Virus record (IMG/VR): IMGVR_UViG_3300003410_000801
Coordinates: 1-20,011 of that record
Source of the DNA: a virus
DNA length: 20,011 nt
Strand: one strand, 5' to 3'
The translations under genes and the position numbers were made by a program. Under the pieces are notes generated by a model. It worked only from the letters and a program-made list of their open reading frames with translations. It was not told the DNA's origin and made no database searches. Positions 6,840-12,533 of the stretch are shown piece after piece (position 1 is the stretch's first letter; each line of letters begins with the position of its first letter).

Positions 6840-7195
6840 TTCTGAGTAGGAGTGAGCAAGCATTCCTGTCCGTTGCTAGATATTTCGCTGCAAAATCTGC
6901 GGCAAATAAAAAGCATGGGGCAGTGATTGTTAAGTCTGGAAGTGTAATAGGTAGGGGGTACAACAAGGATACTAACAATCCTATGTTTGTTTCCCCAGAG
7001 CACATCAAGACCCATTGCTCAAGGCATGCCGAGATAGAGGCTATTAGGGATGCCAATTGGAACGTTGACGGGGCTATCCTGTATGTTGCGAGAGTCAACA
7101 GGCAGGGGCAGGACCGTAACAGCAAGCCTTGCAAATATTGTGAGCTTGTTATTAATGAAACAAAAATAAAAAAAGTAATCTATACGAGGGAATGA
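6836..7195 (+). CDS. Cytidine/deoxycytidylate deaminase-family protein
   Basis: A 119-aa zinc-dependent deaminase. The catalytic HAE lies at H64-A-E66 and the second zinc site PCKYC supplies C99 and C102. The N-terminal KHGAVIVKSGSVIGRGYNK segment is the usual first strand region of this superfamily. Members convert cytosine-containing nucleosides or nucleotides to uracil forms; a dCMP-type role in the phage dNTP pool is likely, but a tRNA- or RNA-directed or unknown substrate is not excluded. At 119 aa it is close to a minimal domain. Translation is coupled to the preceding gene by a four-base ATGA overlap. Confidence 0.85.
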   Translation: MILSRSEQAFLSVARYFAAKSAANKKHGAVIVKSGSVIGRGYNKDTNNPMFVSPEHIKTHCSRHAEIEAIRDANWNVDGAILYVARVNRQGQDRNSKPCKYCELVINETKIKKVIYTRE

Positions 7196-7201
7196 GTAGT
7201 C

Positions 7202-7411
7202 ATGTTGATTTCATCACTTGAAAAAATGGAAGACGTCGTAAGTAAAAACAAGAATCTTCGTTGGAATGGTTGGGATGTAATTTTTTCCTACCCATCCGAG
7301 AAGGCTAGAACTTCAAAGTTTGGTGCCCGAGTCGCTGGGGTATGGCACCTCCAGAGGATCATTAAGCTAACCTCAGATGGATGGCACATCCCTAAGAATT
7401 ATGTGAGGTAG
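7202..7411 (+). CDS. Hypothetical protein, 69 aa
   Basis: Located between the deaminase and whiB with gaps of 6 and 1 bases. It is basic, with several Trp residues (LRWNGWDVIF, GVWHLQRI, DGWHIPKNYV), suggesting a compact fold that may bind nucleic acid or protein. No Cys, membrane segment or known motif is present. The ribosome binding site is weak, so translation may rely on coupling from the upstream gene. Unknown function. Confidence 0.7.
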   Translation: MLISSLEKMEDVVSKNKNLRWNGWDVIFSYPSEKARTSKFGARVAGVWHLQRIIKLTSDGWHIPKNYVR

Positions 7412-7412
7412 T

Positions 7413-7703
7413 ATGGATAAGCATGAGTGGAAAGATAACGCTGCATGCCTAGGCTATGACACCAACTTCTTTTTTGATAAGTATGAAGAAGATGAGACAT
7501 TTCGACCAGCAATTGACAAGCTTTGCTCTGGGTGTCCTGTAGCTAAGCAATGCTTTGCTGTAGGCGTTTCCCAAAAAGAGTGGGGCGTTTGGGGCGGAGT
7601 ATACATAGAAAATGGCAAGATCTCTAGAGAGTTTAATCGACATAGATCCAAGCCCGACTGGGCAGCAACATGGCAGTACCTGACGATTGAGCAAAAGAAA
7701 TGA
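7413..7703 (+). CDS. whiB: WhiB-family [4Fe-4S] transcription regulator
   Basis: A 96-aa protein with the four invariant cysteines C12, C38, C41 and C47 (spacing C-x25-C-x2-C-x5-C) followed by the GVWGG turn at 58-62. These residues hold an iron-sulfur cluster and contact the host sigma factor; the basic C-terminal tail (REFNRHRSKPDW) may bind DNA. WhiB proteins are confined to Actinobacteria and their phages, so this is the best host marker in the window. Phage members are known to redirect or repress host whiB-controlled transcription. The start ATG at 7413 has GAGG upstream. Confidence 0.95.
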   Translation: MDKHEWKDNAACLGYDTNFFFDKYEEDETFRPAIDKLCSGCPVAKQCFAVGVSQKEWGVWGGVYIENGKISREFNRHRSKPDWAATWQYLTIEQKK

Positions 7704-7816
7704 GTCTGCTTTTAATACAACTATTTATACTGATTGGCGTTTGGATAAACGTTTTTCTTGGTATAATTGCACTTAGGGACAGGAGAAAAAAACAATGGCC
7801 TACACAGATGAAATGA
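7700..7816 (+). CDS. Small single-helix membrane peptide, 38 aa
   Basis: The ATG at 7700 overlaps the whiB stop (ATGA), the common coupling arrangement of this region. Residues 3-25 (LLLIQLFILIGVWINVFLGI) are strongly hydrophobic and are followed by a basic RDRRKK patch, giving a one-helix membrane peptide with a cytoplasmic C-terminus. The 3' end overlaps the next gene by 22 bases in another frame. The family is unknown; support rests on overlap, hydrophobicity and topology signals. Confidence 0.55.
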   Translation: MSLLLIQLFILIGVWINVFLGIIALRDRRKKQWPTQMK

Positions 7817-8031
7817 GAAGGGCGGCTAGATCAATCGAGCCACCCGCAAACTTCTACGTTGACATTATTGATAACGATAACTTCTTGTCGGTAAGGGCAA
7901 GCGAAGAGGTTTTTATGAGGCTAGACGACTATGGGAAGCGTCAAGCGGTTGCTTACATGGTAAGGCTCAAGAAAGCTTTAGAAGACAACGGGGCTATCGT
8001 TCTGTTGGTTAGAGAAGGGGGAGAAGAATGA
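7795..8031 (+). CDS. Hypothetical protein, 78 aa
   Basis: The ATG at 7795 follows a GGAG site within CAGGAGAAAAAAACA. The soluble, charged protein has an FYVDIIDNDNFLSVRASEE central part and a helical KRQAVAYMVRLKKALEDNG stretch, suggesting a small alpha/beta fold. No catalytic motif or family is recognised. The stop overlaps the next start by four bases (ATGA). Confidence 0.75.
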   Translation: MAYTDEMRRAARSIEPPANFYVDIIDNDNFLSVRASEEVFMRLDDYGKRQAVAYMVRLKKALEDNGAIVLLVREGGEE

Positions 8032-8426
8032 TCCAAACAATCTTAGAAATTGCTTTGGCTGTAGGGGTCGCTTCAGTTGCTGGCTTTTTAATTATTAGTA
8101 ATGTTTTAGTTAGGTTAAAGAATAGAGAGCTATTTATTAAAGCTGCTCAGGCAGAGGTAGACAGGACAACCGTTTACCAGCAAGCACAGGAAATCTTTAA
8201 GGCTGAATATGAAAAGTCAACTAGCAATGACGGGTTTCTCAAGTTCATGTCTACCTCAAGGGAGTGGGCATTCGAGTACATTGAAGAAGTACAAAAAGAT
8301 CTATATGAGTTAAAAGATTATTTTCATAACACTGGCTCATCCCCCAAAACTGTGGCACAAGCTCAAGAGCTTAATAAGTTAATCTTAAAAGTCTTGTCTC
8401 ACTTACCAGACGAAGGGAAGAAATAA
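8028..8426 (+). CDS. Membrane-anchored hypothetical protein, 132 aa
   Basis: One N-terminal hydrophobic helix (about residues 3-28) is followed by a basic RLKNRE and a long helical, charge-rich cytoplasmic part (residues about 36-132) with QAQEIFKAEYEKS and WAFEYIEEVQKDLYELKDYF, suggesting a coiled coil. No family is recognised. It is coupled upstream by ATGA and its TAA directly abuts the ATG of the nuclease gene. Confidence 0.75.
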   Translation: MIQTILEIALAVGVASVAGFLIISNVLVRLKNRELFIKAAQAEVDRTTVYQQAQEIFKAEYEKSTSNDGFLKFMSTSREWAFEYIEEVQKDLYELKDYFHNTGSSPKTVAQAQELNKLILKVLSHLPDEGKK

Positions 8427-8822
8427 ATGTATAACTATGAAGCTAAAGTTACAAAAGTAATTGATGGAGACACAATAGATCTGCATATTGATCTTGGATT
8501 TAAAGTTGGCTTTAACACTAGAATTAGAGTAATTGGTGTTGACACCCCCGAAAAGTGGCACCCCTACGGCAAAGTCGTAAAGGCCTACCTGCAGGAGCTT
8601 CTGATGGACAAGACTGTTATGCTGGATGTAACCAAGAAGGACAAGTACGGCAGATACCTTGGAGTTATTTATTTAAACAAAGATGATAAGCAGTCTGTTA
8701 ATGATCACCTAATTGAAATTAATATGGCTAAAGCATATCACGGTGCTTCTCGTGCAGATCTGTGGACAGAAGAAGAACTCCAGCAAACATCGCATCCGCT
8801 CTTGACAAAACTCCAAGCTTAA
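8427..8822 (+). CDS. Staphylococcal-type thermonuclease (SNase)
   Basis: A 131-aa OB-fold, calcium-dependent nuclease. VIDGDTIDL places D15, TRIRVIGVDTPE places R34, D39, T40 and E42, and DKYGRYLG places R76; these match the calcium ligands and the two catalytic arginines of the family (D21, R35, D40, T41, E43, R87 in the reference enzyme). No signal peptide is present, so it should act in the cytoplasm, on host or phage DNA or RNA. The C-terminus lacks the longer helix of secreted SNases. A promoter for the next gene is embedded in its last codons. Confidence 0.9.
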   Translation: MYNYEAKVTKVIDGDTIDLHIDLGFKVGFNTRIRVIGVDTPEKWHPYGKVVKAYLQELLMDKTVMLDVTKKDKYGRYLGVIYLNKDDKQSVNDHLIEINMAKAYHGASRADLWTEEELQQTSHPLLTKLQA

Positions 8823-8830
8823 AATATACT
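8802..8830 (+). promoter_or_regulatory. Leaderless promoter for the 8837-9388 gene
   Basis: TTGACA at 8802-8807 and TATACT at 8825-8830 have a 17-base spacer. Six bases separate the -10 from the ATG at 8837. The -35 box lies within the nuclease reading frame and the -10 just after its stop. Confidence 0.8.
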
Positions 8831-8836
8831 GAGTGT

Positions 8837-9388
8837 ATGAACATATTTTACTTGGACAACGACACAGAGAAGTGTGCAGAGTACCACCTAGACAAGCATG
8901 TTGTGAAGATGATTCTGGAGTACTGTCAGCTTCTATCTACCGCTCACAGGCTCTCAGACGGGCTGCAGGAGCCAGGGTTTTCAAAGACTGGTCGTAATGT
9001 AAAGCGGTGGAGATTGCTTGACGACAGAGATGCTGTGATGTATCAAGCCACACACATTAATCATCCTTCTGCAGTATGGGCCAGGGCAAGCAAAGAAAAC
9101 TATGTGTGGCTATCAGATCTTCTTGTAAAGCTATGTAAAGAATACACCAGGCGATACGGCAAGGTACACAAGTGTGAGGCAGATGGCTTAGTAAAAGCAT
9201 TACAGCAAACTCCCAACGGTATCAGATCGAAAGGTTTCACACAGCCTACACCAGCTATGCCTGACGAGTACAAGAGTGATGATTCTATTAAATCTTATAG
9301 AACGTACTACATCAAAGATAAAAGTTACATTGCTTCTTGGAAAACACGAGAAGTTCCTTCATGGTACAATAATACTGTCCCCGTATAG
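8837..9388 (+). CDS. Conserved phage protein of unknown function, 183 aa
   Basis: The opening MNIFYLDNDTEKCAEYHLDK, followed by HVVKMILEYCQLLSTAHR, and the later HINHPSAVWARASKENYVWL, CKEYTRRYGKVHK and AMPDEYK segments match a conserved protein seen in many tailed phages including marine ones, usually annotated hypothetical. Abundant His, Asp and Tyr suggest an enzyme or metal-binding helical fold; it has sometimes been likened to pyrimidine-dimer glycosylases, which I cannot confirm. The start at 8837 is preferred over an upstream GTG at 8762 because it begins the conserved region and sits six bases after a full promoter. The last four codons form one arm of an inverted repeat. Confidence 0.85.
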   Translation: MNIFYLDNDTEKCAEYHLDKHVVKMILEYCQLLSTAHRLSDGLQEPGFSKTGRNVKRWRLLDDRDAVMYQATHINHPSAVWARASKENYVWLSDLLVKLCKEYTRRYGKVHKCEADGLVKALQQTPNGIRSKGFTQPTPAMPDEYKSDDSIKSYRTYYIKDKSYIASWKTREVPSWYNNTVPV

Positions 9389-9461
9389 GATCTTAGGATG
9401 GATTAGTTACCCATTTTGTTGAGACCGAGGCCTTCGTGCCTGAATTTCACTATACGGGGAC
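9377..9461 (+). repeat. Perfect 12-bp inverted repeat enclosing a possible structured RNA
   Basis: GTCCCCGTATAG at 9377-9388 is perfectly complementary to CTATACGGGGAC at 9450-9461. The 61 bases between can form two more hairpins: 9395-9401 with 9411-9417, and 9428-9431 with 9438-9441. The 5' arm is also the last three codons and the stop of the preceding gene. No run of T follows the 3' arm, so it does not look like a standard Rho-independent terminator. It may still end or protect the upstream mRNA, or be a small RNA. Confidence 0.6.
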
Positions 9462-9473
9462 CTCTTCTTGCTA

Positions 9474-9502
9474 TTGACAAAAAGTAACACCCTTGATAGA
9501 AT
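9474..9502 (+). promoter_or_regulatory. Leaderless promoter for the lipoprotein gene
   Basis: TTGACA at 9474-9479, a 17-base spacer and an extended -10 (TGA then TAGAAT at 9497-9502). Six bases separate the -10 from the ATG at 9509. Confidence 0.85.
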
Positions 9503-9508
9503 ATAGGT

Positions 9509-10531
9509 ATGAAAAAATACATTGCATTTATAGCATCTTCGACAATTATTCTTAGCGGCTGTGCGCTAGAAGATACATCAAGAATTACCGATGGTGAAGC
9601 CAATGGCTTGACAAGCATTGAGGAGGTCAGCCTCGAAATAGACCCTGTTGGGTACGAAATAGCTCCGGCTTTTGAAACTGACTGGCCCACCTCTTTTGAT
9701 CGAGACGAACTCGTATCGTCTTCACTAAACAAGATGTTTGACAGCTTTGACGCTCGCAAGCCGAAATTCGATGAAAGCAAGATTGATGTCTATATTGACC
9801 CCAGGATACCCGAACAGCACCACGGCTGGATTACAGAACTTTCTGAACACACGATCTTAATGATGTCAAGTGAGATTGATGAAAAAGTTAGCTTGATTGT
9901 AGGAGCTAACGCCCATTTCATGCACGAGATGGTAGATGAAAATAACTTGGACATGCCAATGGTTGATAATTTTGGTCAAAATCTCAGGCCCTGTGACTAC
10001 GGCTGGGGGGCTTGCTCTGGAGGTAATACTATGTATGTAGGCTCTAGCTTAAGGGGGCTAAGTATCCTAGATAGGTCGCCACAATTTGCAAGAATGTTGT
10101 CCCATAAATCACTGCATGTAGTGCAGGACCACGTTGATCATGCAAGTGGTGGGCAGACTCCTCCCAGAAGCATGGAAAACTTTAGGCCAGTCTGGTTTGT
10201 AGAAGGGTTCGCAGAGTTTTATGCCTATGCCTTGAATGACTACTTAGAGCTGCACCCGTACCATAAATCACAAAATAGGTGGTTTGAATATGCCTCTCTG
10301 AGAGACTTAGAAGAGTGGAATTCTGAAAAGTCTGAGGACAAATATCTGTGGGGCCAAGTAGCAATCGAATACATTGTCGCTAACGCTGGCTTTGAAGCCT
10401 TAGTTCATCTTTACCGACTTCTTGAAGAAGGGCAGACCTTTGAAGATGCGTTTCGCAATAGTATTGGGATAAGCCTAGGTGAATTTTATGAAGCGTTTGA
10501 TGAGTGGGCCGTTTCTCAGTATTCGGAGTAA
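9509..10531 (+). CDS. Secreted lipoprotein, gluzincin-like with degenerate zinc motif
   Basis: A 340-aa protein. The N-terminal KK, hydrophobic core and LSGC lipobox (Cys18) mark export and lipid anchoring on the outer face of the membrane. After an acidic linker, the domain from about 90 to 340 resembles gluzincin (peptidase MA-like) metallopeptidases. LSHKSLHVVQ at 197-206 stands where those enzymes have HExxH, and WFVEGFAEFYAY at 229-240 matches the third-ligand helix (E232). The catalytic Glu is Lys200 (AAA at 10106-10108), while H199, H203 and E232 remain. This predicts a zinc-binding but inactive protein, or a binding role. A Cys pair (C162, C169) could form a disulfide. A phage surface lipoprotein could act in superinfection exclusion; that is inference. 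The 3' end overlaps the opposing gene by 16 bases. Confidence 0.85.
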   Translation: MKKYIAFIASSTIILSGCALEDTSRITDGEANGLTSIEEVSLEIDPVGYEIAPAFETDWPTSFDRDELVSSSLNKMFDSFDARKPKFDESKIDVYIDPRIPEQHHGWITELSEHTILMMSSEIDEKVSLIVGANAHFMHEMVDENNLDMPMVDNFGQNLRPCDYGWGACSGGNTMYVGSSLRGLSILDRSPQFARMLSHKSLHVVQDHVDHASGGQTPPRSMENFRPVWFVEGFAEFYAYALNDYLELHPYHKSQNRWFEYASLRDLEEWNSEKSEDKYLWGQVAIEYIVANAGFEALVHLYRLLEEGQTFEDAFRNSIGISLGEFYEAFDEWAVSQYSE

Positions 10532-11232
10532 AGCTCTCTTCGATGCCACATTTCCACATAGTTGTTCCCGCCTGGTAGATTGTTAACCCCAGGCTCAAGC
10601 ATTGTTGGCTTATATAGTGCAAATGGCTCTGTGCTCCCTCTATAATAAAAGCCCCTCCTCCTATTTGTGACGTGCCATATAAATTCTCCATAGACTTGTC
10701 TGTGATCTTCTGGCAAATTGTGAGATGCCACAGCTGCGCCCAAGACATTGGGCCCAGTGGGGCAGGATGGGCTAAAACCATAGTACATATTGTTAACATT
10801 TTCAACAGCAAAAGCTAATGCTTTTTGGATTGCAGGATGGTTTGGCTCTGCATAAAATAAACCATTTTGAATTCCCCATGGGGCAATAGCCGTTAGCTGG
10901 GTTTCTCCAAAAATAATAAGTTCTTTGTTTTGAATGTGGGGGTCTTGAGAGCTAACCTGGATATAGTTATTTAAATCAACATACCAGCCACCGAACTTTT
11001 TAATAATATATAATCTAAATATATCTGATTGCAGAGCGCCAGCATTTATTTTTTTTATAGCTTGCAGCACTTCCGTGGCATTATCTTCTTCTAAAAGCCT
11101 GATTGCTTCTGTAAAGTTCCATAACTTATATTCGCCATCTGGCATAAAGCCTTCAAGATTATTTTTGTTGGGAGGAACATATCCTGTTAAGTCTTGCTTA
11201 GAAAAAGCAATTTGGTGTATTTTTTTTATCAT
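10516..11232 (-). CDS. Glycosyltransferase with DXD-type sugar-binding region (Gly_transf_sug / OCH1-like)
   Basis: A 238-aa GT-A-type enzyme. MIKKIHQIAF at the start and SDIFRLYIIKKFGGWYVDLN at 69-88 are the conserved blocks of the sugar-binding DXD glycosyltransferases (PF04488-like). The usual DXD reads D-L-N here, so metal or donor binding may be altered. The later NGLFYAEPNHPAIQKAL block also fits the family. It transfers a sugar from a nucleotide-activated donor; the acceptor is unknown. No membrane segment is present, so it acts in the cytoplasm. It has its own leaderless promoter and opens the tailoring island. Its stop region overlaps the lipoprotein gene. Confidence 0.85.
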   Translation of the reverse strand: MIKKIHQIAFSKQDLTGYVPPNKNNLEGFMPDGEYKLWNFTEAIRLLEEDNATEVLQAIKKINAGALQSDIFRLYIIKKFGGWYVDLNNYIQVSSQDPHIQNKELIIFGETQLTAIAPWGIQNGLFYAEPNHPAIQKALAFAVENVNNMYYGFSPSCPTGPNVLGAAVASHNLPEDHRQVYGEFIWHVTNRRRGFYYRGSTEPFALYKPTMLEPGVNNLPGGNNYVEMWHRRELYSEY

Positions 11233-11239
11233 GCTTACA

Positions 11240-11248
11240 ACTATACCA
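11240..11248 (-). promoter_or_regulatory. Extended -10 promoter for the 10516-11232 gene (leaderless)
   Basis: On the minus strand TGG precedes TATAGT, with seven bases to the ATG at 11232. It diverges from the promoter at 11276-11284. Confidence 0.65.
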
Positions 11249-11275
11249 AAAAAAGTGATTTATTGTTTTTTTGTG

Positions 11276-11284
11276 TGGTAAAAT
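11276..11284 (+). promoter_or_regulatory. Extended -10 promoter for the first oxygenase gene (leaderless)
   Basis: TGG precedes TAAAAT and six bases lead to the ATG at 11291. An A/T-rich tract with runs of A and T lies upstream; no clear -35 is seen. Confidence 0.65.
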
Positions 11285-11290
11285 AATTAA

Positions 11291-12034
11291 ATGAAAGACT
11301 TGACAGAGGCAGACTACAAAGAGTTTGACGTAAATAGACTAAAAGAGATTTGGGAACCCCGTAAAGAGTATATCGAAAAAGATTTATGGGTAATTAGAAA
11401 CTTCCTTTCTGAGAAAGAAATTTTGTGGCTAAGTGAGCTAGCAAATGACCCAGAGGGTTGGTATATAACCATGAGATCGCCTTATGGGGGCAACACAAGA
11501 AACAAGTTTATCGGGTATGTCCCAGAGCATGACGAAAACGGCAAGGTCTTGCTTCCGAGCCCAAACTCTAAACATAAATCAACTCAGTGGAACAGATTTT
11601 CTATAAATGCACGGGTCGAGTCGGTTGTGATTGCTGAGACTGATGGCGTCGGAACTCTTCAGTCGTTCTTTGAGGTTCCAGATGAGCAGATTATGGCTGA
11701 GCTAGGTCATGATGTAGACTATGCTATGGACTTTCATTATGAAAGAGATGATGATGAAGAGCATTTTGGGAAGCCATCAGATTCTAATGCCGAGGGCAAA
11801 ATAACTGCGGCATACAGCATTTACATAAATGATAACTATGATGGCGGGTTGCTAGAATTTAAAAATAAAAATTATTCTATTGAGCCAGAGCCAGGCATGC
11901 TAATAAACATACCACTATACAAAGAATTTGAGCACAGAATTAGCAAGGTTACTAACGGCAATCGACATACTCTATACGGCAGAAGCTGGGACAGCGCAGA
12001 AAACAAACACCTATCTACCAGCGAAGATTGTTGA
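11291..12034 (+). CDS. 2-oxoglutarate/Fe(II) oxygenase, P4H-like, copy 1
   Basis: A 247-aa double-stranded beta-helix oxygenase. Putative iron ligands are H149 and E151 (DFHYERD) and H215 (FEHRISKV), with R225 ten residues later in the usual 2-oxoglutarate position. SIYINDNYDGGLLEF is the typical central strand pair of prolyl-4-hydroxylase-like enzymes. The facial triad is therefore HxE...H rather than the common HxD...H. It would couple oxidation of 2-oxoglutarate to hydroxylation of an unknown target. It is collinear, without gaps, with the protein at 13801 (164 of 247 residues identical by hand count). The N-terminal residues 1-28 lie before the fold. Confidence 0.88.
   Translation: MKDLTEADYKEFDVNRLKEIWEPRKEYIEKDLWVIRNFLSEKEILWLSELANDPEGWYITMRSPYGGNTRNKFIGYVPEHDENGKVLLPSPNSKHKSTQWNRFSINARVESVVIAETDGVGTLQSFFEVPDEQIMAELGHDVDYAMDFHYERDDDEEHFGKPSDSNAEGKITAAYSIYINDNYDGGLLEFKNKNYSIEPEPGMLINIPLYKEFEHRISKVTNGNRHTLYGRSWDSAENKHLSTSEDC
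11339..11412 (+). repeat. Near-identical 74-bp segment, copy A
   Basis: Matches 13849-13922 with only two mismatches, covering codons about 17-41 of the two paralogous oxygenase genes. The surrounding DNA is far more diverged, which suggests recent exchange between the copies. Confidence 0.9.
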
Positions 12035-12040
12035 TATAAT
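12032..12040 (+). promoter_or_regulatory. Extended -10 promoter for the 12048 gene (leaderless)
   Basis: TGA precedes a perfect TATAAT that begins immediately after the stop codon of the oxygenase; indeed the TGA is that stop. Seven bases lead to the ATG at 12048. Confidence 0.7.
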
Positions 12041-12047
12041 CTAATTA

Positions 12048-12521
12048 ATGAAAATTTGTCTAATAGCCAACAATCCAAGGGTATGTAATGTACCAGATGA
12101 ATATGATTTATATGTTCACTTTAATTGGGCAAACAATTTTGCCTTAACTCCAGGCAATAAAAATATTATGGCCATGAGGTACAACGATCTTATGAAGAGG
12201 CTTCAGCGAGTTAAGTGGCACGACTATTGCAATTATGCACAACAAACGATTGCAATCGGGATACCCACTTTAATTAGAACAATAGATAAAAATGTTGAGA
12301 TTATTGACACTACATCAATGCCTGCCCCGCCAGATACAGAGCCGTATCCTACTTCTGGGTTTGCTGCAATACATTACTACCTTAGAAAAGGTTATGATGT
12401 CACTGTGTGTGGATTTGACATAGAAAAAGCAATTTATTATAAAAGGTCTAGACACCCGCTTGATTGGGAAAAAGAACAGATTGCCAACCTTCTATCTGAA
12501 GGCAAAATTAAAAGCATCTGA
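12048..12521 (+). CDS. Probable GT29/sialyltransferase-like glycosyltransferase, 157 aa
   Basis: KICLIANNPRV opens with a beta strand and loop, DEYDLYVHFNW (17-27) resembles the nucleotide-sugar binding block of sialyltransferases that normally reads like YD.VVRFN, and PTSGFAAIHYYLRKGYDVTV (101-120), running on to CGFDI, matches the later TSG...GFD block. H136 and E141 could be the downstream catalytic His and Glu pair. It is shorter than most family members, so it may be a minimal domain; the donor need not be a sialic acid. It has its own leaderless promoter. The GT assignment is moderate. Confidence 0.6.
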   Translation: MKICLIANNPRVCNVPDEYDLYVHFNWANNFALTPGNKNIMAMRYNDLMKRLQRVKWHDYCNYAQQTIAIGIPTLIRTIDKNVEIIDTTSMPAPPDTEPYPTSGFAAIHYYLRKGYDVTVCGFDIEKAIYYKRSRHPLDWEKEQIANLLSEGKIKSI

Positions 12522-12527
12522 TATACT
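12519..12527 (+). promoter_or_regulatory. Extended -10 promoter for the 12534 gene (leaderless)
   Basis: TGA (the stop codon of the preceding gene) followed by TATACT, with six bases to the ATG at 12534. This is the same design as at 12032-12040. Confidence 0.7.
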
Positions 12528-12533
12528 AGAAGC

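Noticed and set aside
8762-8836. Longer start of the conserved phage protein at the GTG at 8762
   Set aside because: The extra residues overlap the nuclease gene out of frame and contain its nested promoter; the conserved region starts at 8837.
9377-9461. The inverted-repeat region as a tRNA or tRNA-like gene
   Set aside because: No T-loop consensus, no anticodon arm of proper size, and the 12-bp closing stem is too long.
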